25,640 nucleotides of DNA from Jeotgalicoccus sp036782755 (GTDB lineage Bacteria > Bacillota > Bacilli > Staphylococcales > Salinicoccaceae), in assembly GCA_036782755.1 (NCBI GenBank), contig DAIPYL010000019.1, forward strand, positions 1 to 25,640, given 5' to 3'. The translations under genes and the position numbers were made by a program. Positions 7,803 through 15,938 of this stretch are shown here, in pieces. Below the pieces are notes generated by a model. The model was not told the DNA's origin, did no database searches, and was given only the letters and a program-made list of their open reading frames with translations. Numbering within the stretch: the stretch's first letter is position 1; each line of letters starts with the position of its first letter.

Positions 7803-8369
7803 TTATTTAATATCAGTCTTCCGATTGATATTAACCAGCGTCGTACTATTGAGATTATAGGACTCAATGTTTATGTAATCGACATTGAGATTCTCGAAAA
7901 ACGCTTTTAAACTTAACCTTTTCGTCTCAAGCTGTCCTTTTAACAGGTCAGCCAGAGTGTCATGCTGATAAACCCCGATGAGCGGATGCTCTCTGTCGTT
8001 ATCAGTTGTAATTGTCGTATTGCCTGTTTTCTCTGCCTCTTCCGCCAGTATATTCAGCCATGCTGAATCCACATACGGTGTATCACATGAAATAATCATT
8101 AACGGCTGTCCCGGATACTCTTTTGCCGCAGCATACAGTCCGCCGAGCGGTCCGTGATCGATATAGTCCGGCTCGTCGACAATTACTTTATAATTTTTAA
8201 AACTTGTCTTAAGTTTATCATTTGTGTTGATGACAATCTCGTCTATTGCTTGAACATTTTCCAACTTTTGTGCGACATGTTCATACATCGGCATGCCGTC
8301 GAGTTTATAAAGCGATTTGTCTTCACCGAAACGGCTCGATTTGCCGCCGGCTAAAATAACTCCAATCAT
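7803..8369 (-). CDS. mobA: molybdenum cofactor guanylyltransferase MobA
   Basis: Attaches GMP from GTP to Mo-molybdopterin to form the guanine dinucleotide cofactor used by DMSO-reductase-family enzymes such as respiratory nitrate reductase. 188 residues. The N-terminal nucleotide-binding motif LAGGKSSRFGEDK (about 6-19) is intact, followed by the HGPLGGLYAA segment and the metal-binding ISCDTPY motif (about 93-100). It starts 1 nt after the moaD stop; its ribosome binding site (GGAGG) is formed by the two terminal glycine codons of moaD. Confidence 0.95.
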   Translation of the reverse strand: MIGVILAGGKSSRFGEDKSLYKLDGMPMYEHVAQKLENVQAIDEIVINTNDKLKTSFKNYKVIVDEPDYIDHGPLGGLYAAAKEYPGQPLMIISCDTPYVDSAWLNILAEEAEKTGNTTITTDNDREHPLIGVYQHDTLADLLKGQLETKRLSLKAFFENLNVDYINIESYNLNSTTLVNINRKTDIK

Positions 8370-8370
8370 T

Positions 8371-8604
8371 CTAGCCTCCGCTGACCGGCGGGATTAATGC
8401 CACAGTGTCGTCCGATGTAACGACTTCATCATCTTTTACAAATGATTCATTTTTAGCGACCTGGAACACTTCGCCGTCCAGTTCAGGATAGTCGACAAAA
8501 ATATGATTCTTTAATTCGCCGACAGTAATTGAGTCACCGACAAACAGGTCGATCGTATCGCTGCCGATTTTTTCTTTTATACTTGCAAAAACTTTAATTT
8601 CCAT
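8371..8604 (-). CDS. moaD: molybdopterin synthase small subunit MoaD
   Basis: A ubiquitin-fold sulfur carrier of 77 residues ending in the invariant GG (PPVSGG). MoeB adenylates the C-terminus, a thiocarboxylate is then formed, and MoaD donates sulfur in the MoaD2-MoaE2 synthase. The ATG at 8604 directly abuts the TAA of moaE (TAAATG) and lies behind a GAGG site. The overlap of the moaD 3' end with the mobA ribosome site points to coupled translation. Confidence 0.95.
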   Translation of the reverse strand: MEIKVFASIKEKIGSDTIDLFVGDSITVGELKNHIFVDYPELDGEVFQVAKNESFVKDDEVVTSDDTVALIPPVSGG

Positions 8605-9048
8605 TTAGTTTTCCTCCACACTCGGATGATATTTGCGGGAATCGCCAATCCATTCTTCGCCGTCTTCCCAAATTTCTTTTTTCCAGATCGGCACGATTTC
8701 TTTTAACCGTTCCACTGCGTATTCATTCGCACGGTAGCTGTCTGTACGGTGCGGCGAGCTCGTCACAATCACGACTGCGATATCGGAAATTTCCAGCTTG
8801 CCGATACGGTGGCCGATTGCTGTAATGACTCCCGGCCAGCGTTCTGTGATCTCATCACCAATTTGTGCGAGCATCTTTTCCGCCATCGGAATATACGCTT
8901 CATATTCGAGATGGACTGTGCGCGTGCCTTTGGTCCATTCGCGGACGTGTCCTGTAAACGTACATACAGCACCCTGATGTTCGTTGACGGTCATTTTATG
9001 ATATTTGTTTATATCCAGTTCCGAAGGAACGACTTCAAACATTTTCAT
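8605..9048 (-). CDS. moaE: molybdopterin synthase catalytic subunit MoaE
   Basis: Large subunit of molybdopterin synthase, converting cyclic pyranopterin monophosphate to molybdopterin with sulfur from MoaD. 147 residues from the chosen start, matching the family. Visible motifs are the substrate-binding HRIGKLEISD segment, the TSSPHR loop, and the catalytic-lysine segment WKKEIWEDGEEW near the C-terminus. The frame is open upstream to 9111, but that part lies inside mobB and is not MoaE-like. The ATG at 9048 gives MKMFEVVPSEL and overlaps the mobB end by 14 nt; a second ATG two codons later is also possible. Confidence 0.94.
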   Translation of the reverse strand: MKMFEVVPSELDINKYHKMTVNEHQGAVCTFTGHVREWTKGTRTVHLEYEAYIPMAEKMLAQIGDEITERWPGVITAIGHRIGKLEISDIAVVIVTSSPHRTDSYRANEYAVERLKEIVPIWKKEIWEDGEEWIGDSRKYHPSVEEN

Positions 9049-9505
9049 TGCTAATATTGCTCCATTCTTTAAACCAGTCCATTGCATTATCCATATCATA
9101 ACGCATATCAAAACGGTTTAACACGTTCGTCAGACCGATTTCATTAATATCCGTTTCGCCTTCTGTAAACGAGTATGTCAGGATGATTTTTGAGTAATTT
9201 TCCTTTTTATAGCCTTCAACGAGGACAAAGTCCACGCCTTCGGTCTGGAATCGCTGCAGCTGCACTGTCAGCGGTTTTTCCGGACGCTCGGTCATAATGG
9301 AATGCCCCGGCATATTGAATACCGTGTAATCTGCATCCGCTTCAAAAAATCTGCCGGTATCTGTATTGTTCGGTACGATTTCTTCCACGTGGTGCCGTTT
9401 AATAACCGCAACAGTATAGCCGTGCTGTTTTAATAACTTCACAAAATCCAGAATCAGCGTGGTTTTCCCGGTGTTTTTATAACCTGCTATCTGTAAGGTT
9501 TTCAT
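9035..9505 (-). CDS. mobB: MobB, GTP-binding molybdopterin-guanine dinucleotide protein
   Basis: A 156-residue P-loop protein that assists guanine-dinucleotide cofactor formation with MobA, though it is not strictly required in E. coli. Walker A is GYKNTGKTT at residues 8-16, followed by the KRHHVEE segment and the LVEGYKKE motif around residue 100. The ATG at 9505 directly follows the moeA TAG (GAGTAGATG), with the GGTGGAG at the moeA end serving as ribosome site. The 3' end overlaps moaE. Confidence 0.94.
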   Translation of the reverse strand: MKTLQIAGYKNTGKTTLILDFVKLLKQHGYTVAVIKRHHVEEIVPNNTDTGRFFEADADYTVFNMPGHSIMTERPEKPLTVQLQRFQTEGVDFVLVEGYKKENYSKIILTYSFTEGETDINEIGLTNVLNRFDMRYDMDNAMDWFKEWSNISNENV

Positions 9506-10765
9506 CTACTCCACCCCGAAACTGTCTGCACCGGTTGTTACATCGGTCATCATAACTTTAACCGCATCGCCCTTTTCAAAGCCGCGCGTACCGCCCGGCA
9601 GAACGATGACGCCGTTGCTTCTTGCAATCGATGTGACTGCGTTTGATTTATTGAATCCCGACGGACGTGCATAAATTTTACCTTCTTTAAAAAACAGTTC
9701 CGCTCGGATAAAACGCGAGAATGGGTTCGGTTTCGTATGATCTTCATCGAGTACCGCATCGACAATCGGTGCGAACGGCAGTGCCGCTTCCTGCATTAAG
9801 TTTAAGGCAGGACGTGCGAATAATTCAAACCCTGAATAACATGCTGACGGGTTGCCGCTTAAGCCGAAGAGCAGTTTATCCCCTAGAGCACTGACTGTTG
9901 TAACACTGCCCGGACGCATTGCGACTTTGTTGAATAACACTTCCGCGCCAAGCTCGTCATATATTTTCGGCAGCAGGTCGTAGTCTCCGACTGAAACACC
10001 GCCTGTTGTAATAATAACGTCCACTTCGTCGAGCATTGATTTAATACGCGTATATAACGTATCGAAATCATCCGTCTCAAGTTTGTAGTGCCTGCCTTCG
10101 ATTCCCATACGTTTCAGCTGGCCGAGCACCATCGGTGTATTCGAGTTGCGGATTTTGCCGCGCTCGAGTTCGTCTTCAACTTCCAGGAGTTCCGTTCCTG
10201 TAGACAGAACACCGGCAACCGGCTGCCTGAACACTTCAACTTCGCTGTAGCCGAATGTTGCAAGTGTTGCGACAGTCCCCGGGTTAATCATTGTTCCTTT
10301 TTCAACGATTACATCGCCGACTGAACACTCCTCGCCTCTTTGTGCGATATTTTCGCCTGATTTAAATTCACGGCGTATTGTAAAACCGTCATCTGTTTCT
10401 TTCGTCTGTTCAAACATCACAACTGTATCCGCCGACTCCGGAATTTCTGCACCGGTCATAATGCGGAATGCTTCATTTTCTTTTAACACGTAATCGCTTG
10501 AACTGCCTGCGGGCACCTCTGCCACGACTTTGAACGCAATACGCTTGTCGCCTGAAGCACCTGCTGAATGTTCTGAGTTAATCGCAAAACCGTCCATTGC
10601 AGATTTAGTAAATAACGGAACATCAGACGTCGCTGTTAAATCTTTCGCCAGCACTCTGCCGTAGCTGTCGTTGTAGCTGACAGTTTCCGTGTTGAGCGGT
10701 TTAACACGCTCCATCAGTTTAGCCACTGCATCGTTTACATGAATCGGTGTTCTGTTTATAGTCAT
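9506..10765 (-). CDS. moeA: molybdopterin molybdenumtransferase MoeA
   Basis: Inserts molybdate into adenylylated molybdopterin with release of AMP. About 419 residues. Domain order is typical: the N-terminal elongated domains with TKSAMDGFA (about 55-65) and the MTGAEIPES segment; the MogA-like domain with STGTELLE, TTGGVSVGDYD (about 255-265) and FGLSGNPSA; and the C-terminal beta domain with RPSGFNKSNAV and a terminal IVLPGG. I chose the ATG at 10765, 9 nt behind a GAGG site; in-frame ATGs at 10774 and 10771 overlap or crowd that site. First gene of the operon, divergent from moaC. Confidence 0.95.
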   Translation of the reverse strand: MTINRTPIHVNDAVAKLMERVKPLNTETVSYNDSYGRVLAKDLTATSDVPLFTKSAMDGFAINSEHSAGASGDKRIAFKVVAEVPAGSSSDYVLKENEAFRIMTGAEIPESADTVVMFEQTKETDDGFTIRREFKSGENIAQRGEECSVGDVIVEKGTMINPGTVATLATFGYSEVEVFRQPVAGVLSTGTELLEVEDELERGKIRNSNTPMVLGQLKRMGIEGRHYKLETDDFDTLYTRIKSMLDEVDVIITTGGVSVGDYDLLPKIYDELGAEVLFNKVAMRPGSVTTVSALGDKLLFGLSGNPSACYSGFELFARPALNLMQEAALPFAPIVDAVLDEDHTKPNPFSRFIRAELFFKEGKIYARPSGFNKSNAVTSIARSNGVIVLPGGTRGFEKGDAVKVMMTDVTTGADSFGVE

Positions 10766-10864
10766 TTCCATCATCCTCGCTGTATTTAAGATATTTATCG
10801 TTTTGTTTGAATGTCTGATATAATTTGATTACTTATACTTATTGTACTAAATGGGAGGATGCAA
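10766..10864. promoter_or_regulatory. divergent moeA/moaC promoter region
   Basis: About 90 nt of AT-rich DNA between the two divergent starts must hold both promoters. A perfect TATAAT is present on plus at 10819-10824 and a TATACT at 10834-10839, both with poor -35 partners. No clear minus-strand promoter stands out. The exact assignment is uncertain. Confidence 0.35.
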
Positions 10865-11341
10865 ATGTCCAATTTTACGCATTTTAATGAAGAAGGCCGT
10901 GCCAAAATGGTCGATATATCAGATAAATCAGTTACGAAACGCAGTGCAACCGCACAGGCAATGTTAATCGTGCCGGAAAACATTTACCTCGGTATTACTG
11001 AAGGTACTGTTAAAAAGGGCGACGTCCTCGGTGTCGCTCAGATTGCAGGCATTATGGCTGCGAAAAATACGCATCAGATTATTCCGATGTGCCATCCGCT
11101 GTCCCTGTCAGGCGTTGACGTTTCGTTCCGCTGGGAAACAGATGGTGCCTACACGCTTGTGATTGAAGCAACAGTTAAAACGACGGGTAAAACCGGCGTT
11201 GAAATGGAAGCATTAACAGCAGCAAGCGCTGTCGCTTTGACCGTGTATGATATGTGCAAAGCTTTAGATAAGGGCATGATTATTAAAGAAACAAAACTCC
11301 TTGAAAAGTCAGGCGGAAAATCCGGCGACTACAAAGCGTAA
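10865..11341 (+). CDS. moaC: cyclic pyranopterin monophosphate synthase MoaC
   Basis: Converts the MoaA product to cyclic pyranopterin monophosphate. 158 residues. Conserved motifs: the N-terminal MVDISDK segment, PMCHPLSLSGVDV with the active-site His, and KTGVEMEALTAAS followed by VYDMCKA with the catalytic Asp; the C-terminus is GGKSG. The start is the ATG at 10865, 6 nt behind GGGAGG; the in-frame ATG at 10859 overlaps that site and is rejected. It is the only moa gene on the plus strand, monocistronic, and followed by a strong terminator. Confidence 0.96.
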   Translation: MSNFTHFNEEGRAKMVDISDKSVTKRSATAQAMLIVPENIYLGITEGTVKKGDVLGVAQIAGIMAAKNTHQIIPMCHPLSLSGVDVSFRWETDGAYTLVIEATVKTTGKTGVEMEALTAASAVALTVYDMCKALDKGMIIKETKLLEKSGGKSGDYKA

Positions 11342-11350
11342 ATATGATTG

Positions 11351-11386
11351 AATCCGTCTGCTCGAGTGAGCAGGCGGATTTTTTGT
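11351..11386 (+). terminator. terminator of moaC
   Basis: A 13-bp stem AATCCGTCTGCTC / GAGCAGGCGGATT (one G-U pair) with a 4-nt loop GAGT, followed by a T run. It begins about 10 nt after the moaC stop. Confidence 0.9.
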
Positions 11387-11415
11387 TGGGAGTGCGGGTG
11401 GTGATGTTGTGCCCT

Positions 11416-11579
11416 CATTGGGACGAATAATCGTATTTGTCTCAATGTGACGTGCTCGATGAGATGGTTAACCTTTATCGTCTCAATGAACTGCTTTCGA
11501 TGGGACGTTAGACTTTAATTGTCTCAATGTGACGTGCTCATTGGGACAAAACTTCGTATTCGTCTCAATGTGGAGCACA
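11416..11579. repeat. four tandem 41-bp hairpin units between moaC and moaB
   Basis: Four inverted repeats of 32 nt start at 11416, 11457, 11498 and 11539, an exact 41-bp period. Left arms are CATTGGGAC, CGATGAGAT, CGATGGGAC and CATTGGGAC; the right arm is GTCTCAATG in all four. Loops are always 14 nt but differ in sequence; 9-nt spacers are similar (TGACGTGCT twice, AACTGCTTT, TGGAGCACA). The array fills the space between the convergent moaC and moaB genes. The right arm is invariant while left arms vary, and the recurrent G-U pair means plus-strand RNA folds better than minus. Function unknown. Confidence 0.9.
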
Positions 11580-11597
11580 GTCACCCCCGAATACACC

Positions 11598-12104
11598 CTA
11601 GTTTTCCTTAGTCAGTTCAAATACCAGGTGATTCAGTTCCGGCATCACAAGTTTTTCCATACCGAGTTTCACCGCGCCGCTTGAACCCGGCAGTGAAATA
11701 ATCAGCTGGTTATCGTGCGTGCCTGCTGCTGCGCGTGACAACAGGCTGCGTGAACCGATGTCTTCCGTATAGCTCAGCATACGGAACAGTTCGCCGAAAC
11801 CTTCGATTTCTTTGTCGAACAGCGGCGTGACCGCTTCAATCGTGACGTCGCGTCTTGCGATGCCTGTGCCGCCTGTCGTAATGACAGCGTCCACACCTGC
11901 CGCAAGGTGTTTCTTCACTGCGTTCTGGATCGTATCGATATCGTCTTTCACAATTTCATAATGCTCGTCCGGTACAAATGCGTTCACTGTATTGATGTAG
12001 TCGATAACGAGCTTGCCGCCCTTATCCGTTGACTTGTCACGCGTATCACTGACTGTCAGTACCGCCACTTTGATATCTCTGTCTATTCTGTCCACAATAC
12101 TCAT
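11598..12104 (-). CDS. moaB: molybdopterin adenylyltransferase-type protein MoaB/MogA
   Basis: A 168-residue MoCF-fold protein that adenylylates molybdopterin before molybdenum insertion by MoeA. The VLTVSDTR N-terminal motif, TTGGTGIARRD (about 92-102) and SLPGSSGAVKLGM (about 145-157) define the family. In Firmicutes the single MoaB/MogA member is taken to do this step. The ATG at 12104 lies 13 nt behind the moeB stop, with a TAGGAG site overlapping that stop codon, so the two form an operon. No ordinary U-tract terminator follows; the hairpin array lies directly downstream. Confidence 0.93.
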   Translation of the reverse strand: MSIVDRIDRDIKVAVLTVSDTRDKSTDKGGKLVIDYINTVNAFVPDEHYEIVKDDIDTIQNAVKKHLAAGVDAVITTGGTGIARRDVTIEAVTPLFDKEIEGFGELFRMLSYTEDIGSRSLLSRAAAGTHDNQLIISLPGSSGAVKLGMEKLVMPELNHLVFELTKEN

Positions 12105-12117
12105 TTAAAATCCGCTC

Positions 12118-13119
12118 CTAGCCAAATAGTTGATTGACGATCGTACGTGCTTTATTTAAATTCTCGACATTATGCATCAGCATTCTGCCGTTTGAAAAAC
12201 TGACGATTCTTGTACTTCCGTAATTAAACTCGATAAAGTACGGTGTCTTCTTATAGTCAATATCCGCCTGCTTCAGTGTTTTCGTCACTACACTTTCAGT
12301 CAGTCGTCCATCGATAACCTGAATCATATCCCGTCCGCAGAATTTCATTGCGTTCGATTCCGTGCGGTTCAGTTCCGGGAATTCTTTAGTCCGGCACGTC
12401 GGACAAGCAGCTTCCGTCATATTCCCGATATTGAACTTCATATAGTCCATATCCCAGACGTTGCCGATATGCATATGGTACGGTGCTGAAAATTGTTCCG
12501 TCAGTATTTTAATTGCGGTCGTGACCTGGTTGCTGACGGCCATATGGACTGCCGGCGAGATAATGCCTGCGGTGTCGCACGTCAATGTCGTCGACGGCAG
12601 CACCGGCGTTAAGCATCTGAAGCACGGTGTTTCTTCAGGGACGAATGCTGCACTCGAATATGAGCCTTCCACACATGCAGCGTAAATCCACGGAATACCG
12701 AATTTAAATGCCGCATCGTTAATCAGCATGCGTGTATCGAAGTTGTCCGTACCGTCCAGCAGCAGATCGGCATTCTTAGCCACCGACTCAATTAAACCTG
12801 TATCACAATGTGCGACATGCACTTCGATATCGATTTCGCTGTTAATTTTTGATAATTTATCGTATGCGGCAACGGCTTTCGGTTTTTTTAGTTCCGCATC
12901 CTCTTCGTTATATAACGTCTGGCGCTGCAGATTCGTCAGTTCCACATAGTCGCGGTCGATTAAAATCAGTTTGCCGACGCCTGCTCGCGTGAGCATTTCC
13001 GACGACAGTGAACCGAGTGCCCCAAGGCCGACAATAACCACTGTCTTTTCCCCGAGGAGACGCTGTCCCTGAACACCAATATTAGAATAAAGCAACTGTC
13101 TTGAATATCTGTTATCCAT
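12118..13119 (-). CDS. moeB: MoaD-adenylating enzyme MoeB (ThiF family)
   Basis: An E1-like enzyme that adenylates the C-terminal glycine of MoaD. About 333 residues. The nucleotide-binding loop GLGALGS (about 30-36) is followed by LIDRDYVELTNLQRQTLY and the DGTDNFDTR motif; two CxxC zinc pairs are present (CFRC and CPTC). The segment after the second CxxC (about 80 residues) is not a canonical rhodanese domain: no active-site cysteine loop is apparent. The ATG at 13119 seems the better start; the GTG at 13128 is in frame but has no clear ribosome site, and a GAGTGA site lies just upstream of the ATG. First gene of moeB-moaB. Confidence 0.92.
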   Translation of the reverse strand: MDNRYSRQLLYSNIGVQGQRLLGEKTVVIVGLGALGSLSSEMLTRAGVGKLILIDRDYVELTNLQRQTLYNEEDAELKKPKAVAAYDKLSKINSEIDIEVHVAHCDTGLIESVAKNADLLLDGTDNFDTRMLINDAAFKFGIPWIYAACVEGSYSSAAFVPEETPCFRCLTPVLPSTTLTCDTAGIISPAVHMAVSNQVTTAIKILTEQFSAPYHMHIGNVWDMDYMKFNIGNMTEAACPTCRTKEFPELNRTESNAMKFCGRDMIQVIDGRLTESVVTKTLKQADIDYKKTPYFIEFNYGSTRIVSFSNGRMLMHNVENLNKARTIVNQLFG

Positions 13120-13167
13120 TATTTTCACTCATTAATATATTAAATTTAAGTAAACGATTCACCTCTG

Positions 13168-13176
13168 ATTTTAGCA
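13168..13176 (-). promoter_or_regulatory. candidate extended -10 promoter of moeB-moaB
   Basis: The minus strand reads TGCTAAAAT, an extended -10 about 50 nt upstream of the moeB start. The -35 is weak. The divergent phoP promoter uses the same TGCTAAAAT element. Confidence 0.4.
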
Positions 13177-13274
13177 TAGACACGGGGTGAAATCATTTTA
13201 TTGATTTACATTATATGGGCATTCCGCCCTATTGTTAAGATGGTGTAAAGTTCGTCTGATAATTGTATGAATTG

Positions 13275-13283
13275 TGCTAAAAT
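13275..13283 (+). promoter_or_regulatory. candidate extended -10 promoter of phoPR
   Basis: TGCTAAAAT, an extended -10 about 42 nt upstream of the phoP start, with no strong -35. About 50 nt upstream (13214-13232) there is a GC-rich imperfect palindrome TATGGGC-N5-GCCCTA that could be an operator, but I cannot assign it. Confidence 0.4.
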
Positions 13284-13325
13284 GTAGTTGTTGTAATATA
13301 AAGAAATTTACGGAGGCAATAAGTT

Positions 13326-14018
13326 ATGAAAAAGCTGCTAGTCGTTGATGACGAACCATCAATTTTAACATTACTGAAATTCAACCTGGAACAGAGTGGA
13401 TTTGAAGTACTCACAGCGGAGAACGGCAACGATGCACTTGAAATTGCTACGAATGAAGACCTGACGTTAATCGTACTTGACCTGATGCTGCCGGGAATGG
13501 ACGGCATGGATGTGTGTAAAACACTCCGCCAGGAAAAAATTAATACACCTATTTTAATGCTGACAGCAAAAGACGATGAATTCGATAAAATTCTCGGTCT
13601 TGAACTGGGTGCAGATGACTATATGACTAAACCGTTCAGTCCGAGAGAAGTGGTTGCACGCGTGAAAGCTATTTTACGCCGTACGAACCTGGTGACTGCA
13701 GAAGCAAAAGATGAAGTAATCAAAATCGGCGAACTGGAAATTCATCCGGACAAATACATGGTGATGTTTAAAGGTGAACAGCTCGTATTAACACCGAAAG
13801 AGTTTGAACTGCTCCTGTATCTGGCAAACCACCGCGGTAAAGTATTAAGCCGCGACCAGCTGTTAAACGGCGTGTGGGATTTCCACTACGACGGCGATAC
13901 ACGGATCGTGGATGTGCATATCAGCCACCTGCGTGAAAAAATTGAAGCGGACACGAAGCAGCCGGTTTATATCAGAACAATCCGCGGCTTCGGGTACAAG
14001 ATGGAAGGTCAGGATTAA
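13326..14018 (+). CDS. phoP: response regulator PhoP (phosphate regulon, OmpR family)
   Basis: A 230-residue DNA-binding response regulator. The receiver has acidic pocket D8/D9, phospho-acceptor D52 (LDLMLPGMDG), T80 and K102 (DDYMTKPFSPRE). A winged-helix effector (about 130-225) holds LTPKEFELLLYLA and DTRIVDVHISHLREKIE, ending in TIRGFGYK. The sequence closely follows Bacillus PhoP rather than WalR or SrrA, with ILGLELGADDYMTKPFSPRE as a marker. The ATG at 13326 has GGAGG 9 nt upstream. It sits directly upstream of its kinase gene. No phosphate transport genes are in view, so the regulon is inferred from family only. Confidence 0.88.
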   Translation: MKKLLVVDDEPSILTLLKFNLEQSGFEVLTAENGNDALEIATNEDLTLIVLDLMLPGMDGMDVCKTLRQEKINTPILMLTAKDDEFDKILGLELGADDYMTKPFSPREVVARVKAILRRTNLVTAEAKDEVIKIGELEIHPDKYMVMFKGEQLVLTPKEFELLLYLANHRGKVLSRDQLLNGVWDFHYDGDTRIVDVHISHLREKIEADTKQPVYIRTIRGFGYKMEGQD

Positions 14019-15797
14019 ATGCAGAGACTGTGGCTGAAAATCACAGGATCGTATTTAATATTATCGATTACATTTGTTCTCGTATTGTGGTTTTTTATCA
14101 GCTCAATCATTCAGAATACATATACAGATATGACGGAAGACCACCTGATAGAAAATGCCCAGCTGGTGTCGGAAGTCATTACGCTTGGCGGGCTCGATGA
14201 AGACCGCAAGACGCTTGATGAATGGACAAGTCATTTCAATGACGAAATTACGCTGCGCTATACGATTATCGGGAAAGACGGTACGGTAATTGCCGATTCT
14301 GAAAGCGATATTGAAACGATGGATAATCATATTGACCGCCCGGAAATCGATGCGGTGCTCGTGCGCAATCAGGACGTCGGAACATCGACACGTCTCAGTG
14401 ATACGAAGGATACGTCGATGATGTACGTCGCGATTCCGGTTAAAGCCGATGGTGAAATTATCGGTGCCGTCAGAACGTCTATTACGACAGAATCAATCGA
14501 TAATGCCATCAGTGCCATCTGGACGACGCTGAGCGCAATTCTGTTTATCATTCTGCTCGTTTCTGTAATTTCCGCCGCACTGTTAAGCTATAACATTACG
14601 AAGCCGATTAACAGAGTAATTAATGTGACGAAGCGGCTGCAGAATAAAGATTACAGTGCACGCATCAATGCAGACTATTCCGGGGAAATCGGTAATTTAA
14701 ATACATCTGTTAACGCGCTCGCGGCAAGTCTGCAGGCGCACGTGAATGAAATAGAAGAAAGCGAAAAGCAGTTAAACAGTATACTGTCGAACCTGGTGAG
14801 CGGCGTTGTACTGATTGACGATAAAGGTTTCGTCGATTTGACGAACCATGCAACAGAGCGATTTTTATCGAAACATACTTCGAAAATTACAGGCAGGGAA
14901 TACAGCTATGTATTCGGTCCGCTCGGTATTGATCATTTAATTGAAACGGTGATTGAAGACAATGTGAAGCGGCATGATGAAGCCCATATTTACTTCCCGG
15001 AAGAACGTATTCTGGACGTGCATATTGCGCCGTACTACAGTCAGGGCTGGCAGCAGCGCGGTGCAATTATTGTGATGCATGATATTACCAATATCAGACG
15101 TCTTGAAAAAATGCGCAGCGAGTTCGTTGCGAACGTATCGCACGAACTCAAGACGCCGATTACCTCAGTTAAAGGTTTTGCGGAAACACTGCTGAGCGGC
15201 GATGTTCCCGACAAAGAAACGTCCGATCAGTTCCTGCGTATTATTTACGACGAAAGTGAGCGGTTAAACCGGCTGATTACGGACCTGCTCGAACTGTCGA
15301 AAATCGAGAAGCAGGCCATGCCGCTGCAGATAACTGACGTTAACGTGAATGAAATTATCAACAACTCGACGCAGACGATTTCCAAGTTCGCACGCGATAA
15401 AAATATTACGCTGCACCTGCCGGATGATTCGGCTGAACCGGTTCACGTCGAAGCCGACAAAGACAGACTTGGCCAAATTGTGCTGAATCTGGTGGCAAAT
15501 GCAGTGAACTATACGTCGGATAACGGCGAGATTTTTATCAATGTTGAAGAACACACATCTAAAATTGTAATTTGGGTACGGGATACCGGTATGGGCATTC
15601 CGGAAGAATCACTCGACCGCTTATTCGAACGATTCTACCGCGTTGACCAGGCACGGAGCCGTCATTCCGGCGGTACCGGACTCGGTCTCGCTATTGTGAA
15701 GCACTTGGTCGAATCCCATGACGGGAAAATATTCGTGAAAAGCGTGGAAGGCGTCGGTTCCACATTTACGGTGGAACTGCCGAAGACGCAGGGTTAA
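14019..15797 (+). CDS. phoR: sensor histidine kinase PhoR
   Basis: A 592-residue membrane kinase partnered with PhoP. Helix TM1 (about 8-30), an extracytoplasmic domain (about 31-165), helix TM2 (about 168-190) and a HAMP linker with ITKPINRVINVTKRLQ (about 191-245). A PAS-like segment follows (about 250-355), then HisKA with phospho-acceptor H375 (NVSHELKTPITSV), and a HATPase with N-box VANAVNYT, G1 DTGMGIPEE and G2 GGTGLGLAIVKH. Length and layout match PhoR-type kinases. The ATG abuts the phoP stop (TAAATG) with an AGG-rich site upstream. The following region is interrupted by an assembly gap, so its terminator is not seen. Confidence 0.88.
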   Translation: MQRLWLKITGSYLILSITFVLVLWFFISSIIQNTYTDMTEDHLIENAQLVSEVITLGGLDEDRKTLDEWTSHFNDEITLRYTIIGKDGTVIADSESDIETMDNHIDRPEIDAVLVRNQDVGTSTRLSDTKDTSMMYVAIPVKADGEIIGAVRTSITTESIDNAISAIWTTLSAILFIILLVSVISAALLSYNITKPINRVINVTKRLQNKDYSARINADYSGEIGNLNTSVNALAASLQAHVNEIEESEKQLNSILSNLVSGVVLIDDKGFVDLTNHATERFLSKHTSKITGREYSYVFGPLGIDHLIETVIEDNVKRHDEAHIYFPEERILDVHIAPYYSQGWQQRGAIIVMHDITNIRRLEKMRSEFVANVSHELKTPITSVKGFAETLLSGDVPDKETSDQFLRIIYDESERLNRLITDLLELSKIEKQAMPLQITDVNVNEIINNSTQTISKFARDKNITLHLPDDSAEPVHVEADKDRLGQIVLNLVANAVNYTSDNGEIFINVEEHTSKIVIWVRDTGMGIPEESLDRLFERFYRVDQARSRHSGGTGLGLAIVKHLVESHDGKIFVKSVEGVGSTFTVELPKTQG

Positions 15798-15837
15798 AGA
15801 TTACATTATGGATTTGTGGACCGGATGCAGAAGATGC

Positions 15838-15937
15838 NNNNNNNNNNNNNNNNNNNNNNNNNNNNNNNNNNNNNNNNNNNNNNNNNNNNNNNNNNNNNNN
15901 NNNNNNNNNNNNNNNNNNNNNNNNNNNNNNNNNNNNN
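15838..15937. other. assembly gap (100 N)
   Basis: Exactly 100 undetermined bases, a placeholder scaffold join. It abuts an inverted-repeat element, so a collapsed repeat is a likely cause. Confidence 0.99.
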
Positions 15938-15938
15938 T

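Noticed and set aside
9049..9111. Longer MoaE N-terminus from 9111
   Set aside because: The extra 21 residues lie within mobB, are unlike MoaE and would make the protein longer than the family.
10859..10864. Earlier moaC start at 10859
   Set aside because: That ATG overlaps the GGGAGG ribosome site; the ATG at 10865 is correctly spaced.
11416..11579. CRISPR array
   Set aside because: The conserved parts are only 9-nt arms of an inverted repeat, the 14-nt loops are too short for spacers, and no cas genes are nearby.
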